The notes under the pieces: generated by a model | Database searches by the model: none | Seen by the model: the letters and a program-made list of their open reading frames with translations, nothing else | What the model was told of the DNA's origin: nothing | Position numbers and translations under genes: made by a program | Source of the DNA: Microlunatus capsulatus | GTDB taxonomy: Bacteria; Actinomycetota; Actinomycetes; Propionibacteriales; Propionibacteriaceae | DNA: 64,000 bases | Direction of reading: 5' to 3' | Assembly: GCF_017876495.1 (NCBI RefSeq) | Contig: NZ_JAGIOB010000001.1 | Location: 2,232,001-2,296,000, forward strand | Shown here: positions 43,496-51,715 of the stretch, piece by piece | Position numbering within the stretch: the first letter of the stretch is position 1 | How the letters are laid out: each line of letters starts with the position of its first letter

Positions 43496-44807
43496 GGGGC
43501 GCTCCGCCGCGGACGAAGGCGTCGCGGGGGTGCTGGACCGACTGCAGCGAGACGATGTCGCGGCCGAACAGCAGGGCGGGCAGCCAGACGGCGAGGACCC
43601 GGACCTTGCGCTCCCAGCTCGGCACGGCGAGCACGTGGTAGCCGCGGTGCGCCAGCCACGCCGGGAAACCCGTGAGCACCACCGGGCCGGACTCGAAGAC
43701 CCCCCGGCCGAGGCCCAGCGTGGCCACCACGCCGAGGTCGTGGTGGACGTAGTCCTTCGTCGGGCGGCCCCGCAGGTCGGCGACGAGGTTGCGGGCGAGC
43801 AGCCGGCCCTGGCGCACGGCGTGCTGCGCGTTCGGCACGGTCAGCGCGCCCGGCGTGCGCGCCGCGAGGTCGGGGACCGCGGCGTCGTCGCCGGCCGCCC
43901 ACGCGCCCGCGACCGGTTCCGCCGGCGTCCCCACCCGCAGGTCGGCCCGCACCACCACCCGGCCGCGGCCGTCCACCGGCAGGTCCGTGTGCCGCGCCAC
44001 CACCGGGTTGGCCCCGTTGCCGGCCGTCCAGACGATGAGCCCGGCGTCGAGCTCCTCCCCGTCGGACAGCACCACGTGCCCGCCCACGGCCGACTGCACG
44101 AGGGTGCGGAGGTGCACCCGCGCCCCGCGCCGCTCCAGCGAGCGGACCACCCAGGCCCCGGGGCGGTCCGACACCTCGGGCAGGATCCGACCGCTGGCCT
44201 CGACGAGGTGGAAGTGCAGGTCGTCCGCGGTCAGCTCCCGGTAGCGGCGGAGCAGGGCCGTGGCCAGGGAGAGCAGCTCCCCGAACCCCTCGACGCCGGT
44301 GAAGCCGCCGCCGACGACGACCACCGTGAGCAGCCGTCGCCGCTCGGGACCGGGCGGCAGCGCCGACGCCTGGTCGAAGGCCACGAGCAGCCGGTCGCGG
44401 ATGGCGACGGCCTCCTCCACGTGCTTCAGCCCGATGGCCTCCTCGGCCACGCCCGGGATCGGCAGGGTGCGGGTCACGGCCCCGGCCGTGACCACGACGG
44501 CGTCGTAGCCCAGCACCCGGCTCCCCCCGTCCGCGAGCCCGACCTCGACCTGCCGCTGCGCGTGGTCGATCCGGGTCACCGTGCCCGGGACCAGCGTCGA
44601 GCGCCGCAGGTGCCGTCGCAGCGAGACCGCCGCGTGCCGGGCCTCCACCGAGCCGGCCGCCACCTCCGGGAGGAAGGGCTGGTACGTCATGTAGGGGCGT
44701 GGGTCGACGACGACGACCTCCGCCTCGTCCTGCCTCAGCCGCTTCTCCAGCTGCCACGCGGTGTAGAACCCCGCGTAGCCCCCGCCGACCACCACCACCC
44801 TGCGCAC
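43482..44807 (-). CDS. Type II NADH dehydrogenase-like FAD/NAD oxidoreductase
   Basis: 441 residues; two dinucleotide folds (VVVVGGGYAGFYTAWQLE and VVVVGGGFTGVEGFGELL), the FAD/quinone segment AWAAGDDAAVPD, and NAQHAVRQGRLLARNL typical of NDH-2. No signal peptide; it associates peripherally with the membrane. Transfers electrons from NAD(P)H to quinone. Its end overlaps the cytochrome b start by 14 bases. A SigJ-type promoter lies about 35 nt upstream of the ATG, making it the first gene of an NDH-2/cytochrome b/sigJ unit. Confidence 0.9.
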   Translation of the reverse strand: MRRVVVVGGGYAGFYTAWQLEKRLRQDEAEVVVVDPRPYMTYQPFLPEVAAGSVEARHAAVSLRRHLRRSTLVPGTVTRIDHAQRQVEVGLADGGSRVLGYDAVVVTAGAVTRTLPIPGVAEEAIGLKHVEEAVAIRDRLLVAFDQASALPPGPERRRLLTVVVVGGGFTGVEGFGELLSLATALLRRYRELTADDLHFHLVEASGRILPEVSDRPGAWVVRSLERRGARVHLRTLVQSAVGGHVVLSDGEELDAGLIVWTAGNGANPVVARHTDLPVDGRGRVVVRADLRVGTPAEPVAGAWAAGDDAAVPDLAARTPGALTVPNAQHAVRQGRLLARNLVADLRGRPTKDYVHHDLGVVATLGLGRGVFESGPVVLTGFPAWLAHRGYHVLAVPSWERKVRVLAVWLPALLFGRDIVSLQSVQHPRDAFVRGGAPRAHG

Positions 44808-44830
44808 CGCGTCCTCCTCTGCTGACGTCC

Positions 44831-44876
44831 GTCACCAGGGAGACCGGGTGGGCGCGCCCGCTGTGACAGCGGCCGC
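44831..44876 (-). promoter_or_regulatory. SigJ/ECF41-type promoter of the NDH-2-cytochrome b unit
   Basis: On the minus strand: GCGGCCGCTGTCACA, 16 bases, GGTCTCCCTGGTGAC. Flanking blocks are identical to the promoter of the NmrA-like gene, while the 12 central bases differ. The conserved spacing points to one sigma factor reading both. Confidence 0.75.
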
Positions 44877-44892
44877 GGCGGCCCCGCGCGGG

Positions 44893-47202
44893 CTAGACCG
44901 CGGGCACCGCCACCACCGGGGCGACCACCCGCCGTCGGGCGACGGCGAGCACCCCGGCCACGACGCCGACGAGGAGCCAGGCCACGAGCAGGCTGGCGGC
45001 CGAGCCGGCCCCCGAGCCGTCGGCGACCACGGCCCGCAGCCCGTCGAAGGCGGGGGTGAGCGGCAGGAAGGGCCGCAGCACGTCGAAGCTCGCGGGGACC
45101 GCGGAGGTCACCGCGCCGGCGGCGCCGGCCACGACGACGGCCACCGACAGGAAGCGGCCGACCCCGCCGAACCACGCGACCAGCGCGTGGTTCACCGCCA
45201 CGAAGGCGGCGGCCACCAGGCCCAGGAAGACGCCCATCTGGACGGCCCGGCCGGCGGGCAGGTCCAGCAGCAGCTCGAGGACCACGGTCAGCGCGACGGC
45301 CTGGACCAGGCCGATCACCAGGCCGGGCAGCAGGCCCTCCAGGGCCAGCCGCCAGGACGGCTTCATCGAGGCCAGCACCCGGGCGGTGAAGGGCCGCAGC
45401 ACGAGGTAGCTGGCGAGCGCGCCGACCCAGAGGGCCAGGACGGCCAGGAACGTCGTGGTGGTGACGTCGGAGAAGGCCGACGTCGGCGCCTCGGTCTGCA
45501 CCGGCTGCGCGACGACGTCCGAGAGCTTCTCGCGCGTGTTCTTGTCGTAGCTCGGGACCGCGTCGGCGCCCTTGGCCAGCCCGTCGGACAGCTCGCGGCT
45601 GCCGTCGGCCAGCTGCTCGCCGCCGTCGGAGAGCTTGACGACGCCGGTGGCCAGCTGGTCGGCGCCCGAGGCCGACTGCGCGGTCCCGGTGGCCAGGCCG
45701 GTGACGCCGGTGCCGAACTCGCGGACGCCGGTGGCCAGCTCGGCCGCGCCGTCGGCGCTGGAGGCGATGCCCGCCGTCAGCGGGACCAGGCCCTTGGCGA
45801 ACTGGTCGGTGCCCTCGGCCAGCTGGTCGAGCCCGTCGGCCAGCTGGGTCGCCCCGCCGGCCAGCCCAGACGTGCCGGTGGCGAGCGTCTTCGCCCCGCC
45901 GGCCAGCCCGGACGCGCCGGTGGACAGCTGGGCGACGCCGCCGTCGACGCCCTTCGCGCCCGCTGCGAGCTGCTCCGCGGAGGGGATGAGGCCGGGCACG
46001 GTGGCGCCGGTCCGCGGGTCCTCGGTGTTCTCGAAGCCGGCGAGGGTCGCGGTGATGCCGCCCTGGAAGGCGTCGACGATCCCGCTGCACAGCTCGGCGG
46101 GCGTGCCCTCGGGGCACAGGGTCGGCACCTGCGCGAGCACCGTCGCGTCGGGCGCGTCCGCGAGCGCGGCGAAGGTGTCCCGGTAGGTCGTCACGCCCGC
46201 GGCGTACTGCTGCACGCCAGCAGCGAAGGCCTTGGTGCCGCCCGGCTGGTCCGGGGTGCCGTTGCGCAGGGCGCCCACGCCGCTCGCCAGCTGGGAGGCG
46301 CCCGTCGAGAGCTGCCCCGCCCCGTCGGCCAGCTTCCCGGCCCCGTCGGCCAGGTCGTCGGCGCCGTCGGCCGACGCCGTGGTGCCCTTCGCCAGCTCGC
46401 GCGCCCCGCCGGGCAGGGCGGCAGCGCCCTCGCTCAGCTTCTGCAGGCCCGTGGCCAGGGCGGCGGTGCCGGTGGTCAGCTGGGTGCTGCCGGTGGACAG
46501 CTGCTGGGCGCCGTCGTCGAGCTGCTCCAGGCCGTCGGCCAGCCCGCGGGTGCCCGTGGCCACGCCGTCGATGCCCTTGGACAGGTCCTCCGCGCCGTCG
46601 GCGAGCTGGTCGGAGGCGTCGGCGACCGTCGAGAACTGCTTGCCGAGGTCGTTGAAGCCGACGTAGATGCCGTCGAGGTACTGCTTCGTCAGGGTCGTGT
46701 TCAGCGCCGAGGTGGCGGCCGCGGTGATCGCCTGGCCGACGACCGGGTCGGCGATGCCGCTGACCTCGGAGGTGCGGACGTCGATGGTCGCGGGCCGGAT
46801 GCTGTCCGCGTCGGTCTTCGAGAACGACGTGGCCCGCGCGGAGAAGGTCTTCGGAATCGTCACCACGGCGGCGTAGCCGCCCGAGCGCAGGCCCGCGTCG
46901 GCGTCGGCGGCATCGGTGAGGACCCAGTCGAAGTTGGTGTCGACCTTCTCCTCGCCCGAGCCGCCGGTGACCAGGCCGCCGGCCAGCTGCCGGCCGAGCG
47001 GCACCGTCTGGCCGTCCAGCTCGACGGGCTCGTCGAGGTTCACCACGGCGGCCTGGACCCGGTCCAGGCGGTCGGTGGAGTCCCAGGTCGCCCAGAGGAA
47101 GCCGGCGGCGACCACGAGGGGGACCAGGACCAGGCCGACCAGGGACCAGAGTCCGACGCGGCGGCTGCTGGTGGCACGTTCGAGCGGGTACATCGGTGAC
47201 AT
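44893..47202 (-). CDS. YhgE/Pip domain membrane protein
   Basis: 769 residues. One N-terminal membrane segment (LWSLVGLVLVPLVVAAGF), a long extracytoplasmic region, and a C-terminal cluster of five or six membrane helices (about 560-750) as in ABC-2-type permeases. The middle (about 215-520) consists of the L(A/S)xGAxxLxxG pseudo-repeats that define the YhgE/Pip phage-infection family, probably a long coiled rod. Alternative start at ATG 47193. Lies just after the MMPL-ATPase gene, with a small tandem repeat between, so they are probably one export system repressed by the adjacent TetR protein. Confidence 0.88.
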   Translation of the reverse strand: MSPMYPLERATSSRRVGLWSLVGLVLVPLVVAAGFLWATWDSTDRLDRVQAAVVNLDEPVELDGQTVPLGRQLAGGLVTGGSGEEKVDTNFDWVLTDAADADAGLRSGGYAAVVTIPKTFSARATSFSKTDADSIRPATIDVRTSEVSGIADPVVGQAITAAATSALNTTLTKQYLDGIYVGFNDLGKQFSTVADASDQLADGAEDLSKGIDGVATGTRGLADGLEQLDDGAQQLSTGSTQLTTGTAALATGLQKLSEGAAALPGGARELAKGTTASADGADDLADGAGKLADGAGQLSTGASQLASGVGALRNGTPDQPGGTKAFAAGVQQYAAGVTTYRDTFAALADAPDATVLAQVPTLCPEGTPAELCSGIVDAFQGGITATLAGFENTEDPRTGATVPGLIPSAEQLAAGAKGVDGGVAQLSTGASGLAGGAKTLATGTSGLAGGATQLADGLDQLAEGTDQFAKGLVPLTAGIASSADGAAELATGVREFGTGVTGLATGTAQSASGADQLATGVVKLSDGGEQLADGSRELSDGLAKGADAVPSYDKNTREKLSDVVAQPVQTEAPTSAFSDVTTTTFLAVLALWVGALASYLVLRPFTARVLASMKPSWRLALEGLLPGLVIGLVQAVALTVVLELLLDLPAGRAVQMGVFLGLVAAAFVAVNHALVAWFGGVGRFLSVAVVVAGAAGAVTSAVPASFDVLRPFLPLTPAFDGLRAVVADGSGAGSAASLLVAWLLVGVVAGVLAVARRRVVAPVVAVPAV

Positions 47203-47214
47203 CTCCGTTGCGGG

Positions 47215-47254
47215 GTCAGGCGTGCGGGTCAGGCGTGCGGGATCAGGCGTGCGG
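47215..47254. repeat. Short tandem repeat at the MMPL stop codon
   Basis: Three units of about 13-14 bp (GTCAGGCGTGCGG twice, then GATCAGGCGTGCGG). The third contains the MMPL stop codon. It looks like slippage that duplicated the end of the coding frame between two co-directional genes. Confidence 0.75.
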
Positions 47255-50038
47255 GGCCGGGACCAGCTCGGCGGGCCGGTCCAGGGTGAGGGCGGAGCAG
47301 GAGGCGGGCAGCAGGTCGGCGACGGCCTCGCGGTCGCGGACGGCCAGCAGGACGGCCACCTCGCGGCTGCCCACGGCCAGGTCGTCCAGCAGGCTGGCCA
47401 GCGCGGCCCGGTCGTCGTGGGCGGTGAGCAGGTCGGCGTGGTCGACCAGCACCAGGGCGGGGTCGCGGCCCAGCACCTCGGCCAGCTCGCCGCGCAGGTC
47501 CTGCGTCGCGGCGCAGTCGACGTAGCCGACGACGCGGCGGACGCCGGCCGCCTGCTCGGGCAGCACCCGGCCCGCCACCTTGACCTGGCCGGTGGTCAGC
47601 CGCATCCGCCCGCCGAGGGTGAGCAGCAGCGCGGTCTTGCCGCTGTGCGGGGGCCCGTCGACGACGACGACCTCGCGCGGCAGCGCCGACAGCGCGACCG
47701 CCTGGCCGGCGACCTCGAGGCCGGCGTAGACGACGTGCGGGTCGTCGGCGCTGGGCCAGTCGGCCAGCGAGGTCTGGTGCTCCAGGCCCTCGCCCTCGAC
47801 GTCGAAGGAGGGCAGCAGCCGGTCCAGCCAGCGCGGCAGCCACCAGGCCGAGCGGCCCAGCAGGGCCAGCACGGCCGGCACCAGCGTCATCCGGACCAGG
47901 AACGCGTCGACGAACACCCCGACGGCCAGGCCGAAGGCGATCGTCTTGATCGGCCCCTCGCCCTCGGGCACGAAGGCCGCGAAGACGGCGAACATGATGA
48001 CCGCGGCCGCGACGACCACCCGGGAGGAGGAGACGAAGCCCTCCTCGATGGCGGCCGAGGCGTCGGCGGACGTGCCGCGGCCGGAGCGGCGCGAGCGGTG
48101 CACGTACTCCTCGCGGATCCGGGAGACGAGGAACACCTCGTAGTCCATGGCCAGGCCGAAGAGGATGCCCATCAGCAGGATCGGCAGGAAGCTGATCACC
48201 GGGGCGGTCTGCGCGACGTTGAGGAGCGAGCCGAACCAGCCCCACTCGAAGACGGCGGCCGTGGCGCCGAACGCGGCGCCCACGCTGAGCAGGAACCCGA
48301 TCGTCGCCTTGAGCGGCACCGCCACCGAGCGGAACACCATGGCCAGCAGGACCAGCGACAGCCCGACGACGAGGACGCCGAACGGCAGCAGCGCCCCGCC
48401 GAGGCGGTCGGAGACGTCGATCCCGACGGCGGTGAAGCCCGTCACCGCGATCGGCACGTCGTACTTGGCCTCCAGCGCGGGTGCGGCGTCGCGGATGGCC
48501 CGCACCAGGTCCTTGGTCTCGGTGCTGTCGGGCGCGCCCTCGGGGATGACCTGGACGATGCCGGCCGAGGCGTCCTCGTTCGGGGTGGCGAGCGGCACGC
48601 TGGCCACGCCGGGCAGGGCGCGCAGGTCGTCGGCGAGGTCGTCCATCAGGCCCAGCGGGTCGTCGGAGCCGACGATGGTGGCCGAGACGACGAGCGGGCC
48701 GTTGTAGCCGGCGCCGTAGTGCTCGGCGATGAGGTCGTAGGTGGTGCGCGCGGGGGTGCCGGGGGCGGCCGTGCCGTTGCTGGGCAGGGCCAGCCGGAGG
48801 TCCAGCGCGGGATAGCTGACCACCCCGAGGCCGGCGACGACGACGACCACGGTGAGCACCGGCACCCTGGTGACCAGCCGCACCCAGCGGCGGCCGAGGC
48901 CGGTCCTCGCCCGCGGCTCCCGGCGGGCCGGGGTGGGCGCCCCGGCACCGGCCGTCCCGACGGCGGCACCGTCGGCGGACCCGGCGGCCGCGGCGGCGCC
49001 ACCGCGCACCCGGCGGGGCTTCGGCCGCAGCGACTCGCCAGCGAAGCCGAGCAGGGCGGGCAGCAGGGTGAGGGCGATGAGGACGGCGATGGCCACGCCG
49101 ATCGCGGCGGCCACGCCCATCGTGGTGAGGAAGGGGATGCCCGCGACGGCGAGCCCGCACAGCGCGATCATCACCGTCATCCCCGCGAAGACGACGGCCG
49201 AGCCCGAGGTGGCGACGGCCCGGGCCACGGACTCCTCGGCATCCATCCCGTCGCGGAGCTGGTCGCGGTGCCGGGAGGTGATGAAGAGGGCGTAGTCGAT
49301 GCCCACCGCCAGGCCCAGCATGAGGGCGAGCAGCGGGGTGGTCGAGGAGATGGTGGCCACGCCGGTGGCGCCGAAGATCAGCGCCATGGTCAGCCCGACG
49401 CCCAGCAGCGCGGTGAGCAGCGGCATACCGGCCGCCCGCAGCGAGCCGAGCGTGAAGAACAGCACCACCAGGGCCACCAGCACGCCCACCCCCTCGGAGA
49501 TGCTCAGCCCCGGCGTCTCGCCGCCGAACGCCTGGCCGCCGACCGACGCCTGGGAGCCGGGCAGCGACGCCTGCAGCGACGCCGTCTCGTCCTCCAGGGC
49601 CTCGAGGCTGGCGGGGGCGATCTCGGGGGCGCTGACGGCGTAGCGCACGGAGATGATCGCGGCGCTGTCGTCCTCGGCGATCACACCCTCGGCGTACTGG
49701 TCGAACGGGGAGGTGACGCCGTCCACCTGCGGCAGGTCGCCGATCTCGTCGACGGCGGCCTCGATCGCCCTCTTCGCCGCGGCCGAGCGGACGCTCTGGC
49801 CCTCGGCCGGCACCACGACCAGGTCGGCGGTGGTGCCGCCGACCTGCGGGAACGTGCGGTCGAGGGCGTCCAGCGCCACCTGGGACTCGGTCCCGGGCAG
49901 GGTGAAGGACTCGTCGAACTCGTCGCTGATGGCGAGCGCGAGGCCGCCGACGACGACGAGGGCGGCCAGCCAGGCCAGCAGCACCCGCAGCCGGCGCCGG
50001 AACGCCGTCCGGCCCAGGCCGTACAGGAACGAGGACAC
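47243..50038 (-). CDS. MMPL-family transporter with fused C-terminal P-loop ATPase domain
   Basis: 931 residues from a GTG start. Residues 1 to about 735 are a standard MMPL/RND exporter: two sets of six helices, each preceded by a periplasmic loop domain, with the proton-relay motifs GIDYALFITSRHRDQL and GLAMDYEVFLVSRIREEY. After RWLDRLLPSF comes a domain with a Walker A (GPPHSGKTA, about residue 795) and Walker B (ALVLVDHADLL, Asp about 866). It lacks an ABC signature LSGGQ. The ATPase part resembles a shortened ABC nucleotide-binding domain fused in frame. MMPL proteins are normally proton-driven, so this is unusual. Probably functions with the YhgE/Pip protein. Confidence 0.9.
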   Translation of the reverse strand: MSSFLYGLGRTAFRRRLRVLLAWLAALVVVGGLALAISDEFDESFTLPGTESQVALDALDRTFPQVGGTTADLVVVPAEGQSVRSAAAKRAIEAAVDEIGDLPQVDGVTSPFDQYAEGVIAEDDSAAIISVRYAVSAPEIAPASLEALEDETASLQASLPGSQASVGGQAFGGETPGLSISEGVGVLVALVVLFFTLGSLRAAGMPLLTALLGVGLTMALIFGATGVATISSTTPLLALMLGLAVGIDYALFITSRHRDQLRDGMDAEESVARAVATSGSAVVFAGMTVMIALCGLAVAGIPFLTTMGVAAAIGVAIAVLIALTLLPALLGFAGESLRPKPRRVRGGAAAAAGSADGAAVGTAGAGAPTPARREPRARTGLGRRWVRLVTRVPVLTVVVVVAGLGVVSYPALDLRLALPSNGTAAPGTPARTTYDLIAEHYGAGYNGPLVVSATIVGSDDPLGLMDDLADDLRALPGVASVPLATPNEDASAGIVQVIPEGAPDSTETKDLVRAIRDAAPALEAKYDVPIAVTGFTAVGIDVSDRLGGALLPFGVLVVGLSLVLLAMVFRSVAVPLKATIGFLLSVGAAFGATAAVFEWGWFGSLLNVAQTAPVISFLPILLMGILFGLAMDYEVFLVSRIREEYVHRSRRSGRGTSADASAAIEEGFVSSSRVVVAAAVIMFAVFAAFVPEGEGPIKTIAFGLAVGVFVDAFLVRMTLVPAVLALLGRSAWWLPRWLDRLLPSFDVEGEGLEHQTSLADWPSADDPHVVYAGLEVAGQAVALSALPREVVVVDGPPHSGKTALLLTLGGRMRLTTGQVKVAGRVLPEQAAGVRRVVGYVDCAATQDLRGELAEVLGRDPALVLVDHADLLTAHDDRAALASLLDDLAVGSREVAVLLAVRDREAVADLLPASCSALTLDRPAELVPAPHA

Positions 50039-50103
50039 GGGTCTCCCCCAAGAGTGGTGCGACGGTCGTCGGTGGTGGCTCCGGTGCTGCGCCGTACCGG
50101 ATG

Positions 50104-50199
50104 CATCTCGATCCAGAACTGTATCCGATCCAGCAGCGCATCGGATACACGCCTGTATCGGATACGGTCGTGCATCGGATACAGCGGTGGATCCGATCC
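50104..50199. promoter_or_regulatory. Operator array: near-palindromes every 17 bp
   Basis: Eleven-base sites of the form GTATC-S-GATAC begin at 50121, 50138, 50155, 50172 and 50189, exactly 17 bp apart; 50155 is a perfect palindrome (GTATCGGATAC). A weaker sixth copy starts at 50104. It lies between the divergent MMPL and TetR genes, so it is the probable binding array of that regulator. The region is clearly less GC-rich than its surroundings. Confidence 0.85.
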
Positions 50200-50245
50200 G
50201 CTACCGTGGTCCGCAGCCACGCCCCCAGACCCCCGGAGGAGCCGC

Positions 50246-50923
50246 GTGAGCACCACCACCAGCCCGTCGCGGGCCGCCGCACCGGTCAGCGCGCGCCGGG
50301 CGCAGACCCGCGAGCGGCTGCTGGCCGCCGCCACCTCGGTGTTCGCCGAGCGCGGGGTCAACGGCGCGAGCGTCGAGGAGATCTGCGAGACCGCCGGGTT
50401 CACCCGCGGCGCCTTCTACTCCAACTTCGCCGACAAGGACGCCCTGGTGCTGGCGCTCATCCAGGCCGACGTGGCCGCCCAGTACGCCGCCGCCCGCGCG
50501 GCCGTGGAGGAGGTGGAGCACGCGCTCGGCACCGGCACGGTCGCCGACGTGGTCGCCCGGACCCTCCAGCAGCTCGACGCCTTCGGCGCGACGGGCCGCG
50601 AGGGCGTCCTCGCCCAGCAGGAGCTGCTGCTGCACGCCGCCCGGGTGCCCGCGCTGCACCGGCCCTACCGCGAGTTCCTCGCCGCCAGCAGCGACCAGCT
50701 GCGCACCCTGCTCACCGGCGCGCTGGAGCGGGTGGGCCTGGAGTTCACCCTCCCCGTCGACCTGGCCGTGGAGATGCTGCTGGCCACCCACGCCCGGGTC
50801 CAGACGCAGGCGCTCTTCGACGAGGACGTCGACACCAGCGCCCTGCAGGCCCTCGTGCTGGCCATCACCCGGCCACGGCCCGACGGCCCGGCCGGGTCCG
50901 GGTGCGCGACCCGCTCGGGCTGA
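50246..50923 (+). CDS. TetR-family transcriptional regulator
   Basis: 225 residues. The N-terminal helix-turn-helix is complete (TRERLLAAATSVFAERGVNGASVEEICETAGFTRGAFYSNF). The C-terminal ligand domain is all-helical with EGVLAQQELLLHAARVPALHRPYREFL. The GTG start is preceded by GGAGGAG. Divergent from the MMPL transporter with a 17-bp-period operator array between, so it probably represses the exporter and itself. The response regulator gene follows after 44 bp but has its own leaderless promoter. Confidence 0.93.
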   Translation: MSTTTSPSRAAAPVSARRAQTRERLLAAATSVFAERGVNGASVEEICETAGFTRGAFYSNFADKDALVLALIQADVAAQYAAARAAVEEVEHALGTGTVADVVARTLQQLDAFGATGREGVLAQQELLLHAARVPALHRPYREFLAASSDQLRTLLTGALERVGLEFTLPVDLAVEMLLATHARVQTQALFDEDVDTSALQALVLAITRPRPDGPAGSGCATRSG

Positions 50924-50954
50924 CGGCACCGCCGGGTGCGGCGGCCCGCTGACC

Positions 50955-50960
50955 CTAGGC
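50955..50960 (+). promoter_or_regulatory. Leaderless -10 box of the response regulator gene
   Basis: TAGGCT ends 7 nt before the ATG at 50968 with no ribosome binding site between. It is a clear example of the TANNNT pattern found before at least ten genes in this window. Confidence 0.6.
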
Positions 50961-50967
50961 TGGACCC

Positions 50968-51663
50968 ATGCACATCCTTGTCGTCGACGACGACCAAGCC
51001 GTCCGGGACTCCCTCAAGCGGTCGCTGGAGTACAATGGCTACGAGGTGAGCGCCGCCGAGGACGGCGTCCAGGCGCTGGCGCGGCTGGCCGCGGTCCGGC
51101 CCGACGCCGTGGTCATGGACGTGATGATGCCGCGGCTCGACGGCCTGGAGACCACCCGGATGCTGCGCTCGGCCGGCAACGACGTCCCGATCCTCGTGCT
51201 GACGGCGCGCGACGCCGTCGGCGACCGGGTGGACGGGCTCGACGCCGGGGCCGACGACTACATGGCCAAGCCCTTCGCCCTCGACGAGCTGCTGGCCCGG
51301 CTGCGCGCGCTCGTCCGCCGCGCCGGCACGGTGGCCGACTCCACCGACCCCTCGACCTCGAGCCTCGCCTTCGCCGACCTGGTCCTCAACACCCAGACCC
51401 GCGAGGTGCTCCGCGGCAGCCGGTCGATCAGCCTGACCCGTACCGAGTTCGCGCTGCTCGAGGCCTTCATGCAGCACCCCCGCCGGGTGCTGGAGCGCAG
51501 CTGGCTGCTCAACGAGGTGTGGGGCTTCGACTTCCCCACCACGGCCAACTCCCTCGAGGTCTACATCGGCTACCTCCGCCGCAAGACCGAGGTGGGCGAC
51601 GAGCCGCGGCTGATCCACACCGTCCGCGGGGTCGGCTACGTGCTGCGCGAGACCCCGCCGTGA
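50968..51663 (+). CDS. OmpR-family response regulator, MprA-like
   Basis: 231 residues: receiver domain ([14 protein letters not shown], phospho-Asp in [38 protein letters not shown]) and winged-helix effector ([31 protein letters not shown], ending [12 protein letters not shown]). Close to mycobacterial MprA, which answers envelope stress. Leaderless start. Followed after 52 bp by its histidine kinase. Confidence 0.93.
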   Translation: MHILVVDDDQAVRDSLKRSLEYNGYEVSAAEDGVQALARLAAVRPDAVVMDVMMPRLDGLETTRMLRSAGNDVPILVLTARDAVGDRVDGLDAGADDYMAKPFALDELLARLRALVRRAGTVADSTDPSTSSLAFADLVLNTQTREVLRGSRSISLTRTEFALLEAFMQHPRRVLERSWLLNEVWGFDFPTTANSLEVYIGYLRRKTEVGDEPRLIHTVRGVGYVLRETPP

Positions 51664-51669
51664 CCCCGG

Positions 51670-51713
51670 CCGGTCCCCCCGCGGGCCCCCGCCCCGGCTG
51701 CGGAGGGGACCGG
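51670..51713 (+). promoter_or_regulatory. Hairpin sequestering the kinase ribosome binding site
   Basis: Arms CCGGTCCCC (51670-51678) and GGGGACCGG (51705-51713) form a 9-bp stem that covers GGAGGGG, the ribosome binding site located 7 nt before the TTG start of the kinase. Together with the rare start codon it could hold kinase synthesis low relative to the regulator. Confidence 0.5.
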
Positions 51714-51715
51714 GG

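Noticed and set aside
44848-47199. 783-codon open frame on the plus strand
   Set aside because: Antisense shadow of the repetitive YhgE/Pip gene; its apparent repeats simply mirror the LADGA-type repeats on the other strand.
47229-50282. 1017-codon minus-strand frame over the MMPL gene
   Set aside because: Out-of-frame shadow, Arg/Pro-rich, without domains; the 931-residue frame has clear MMPL motifs.
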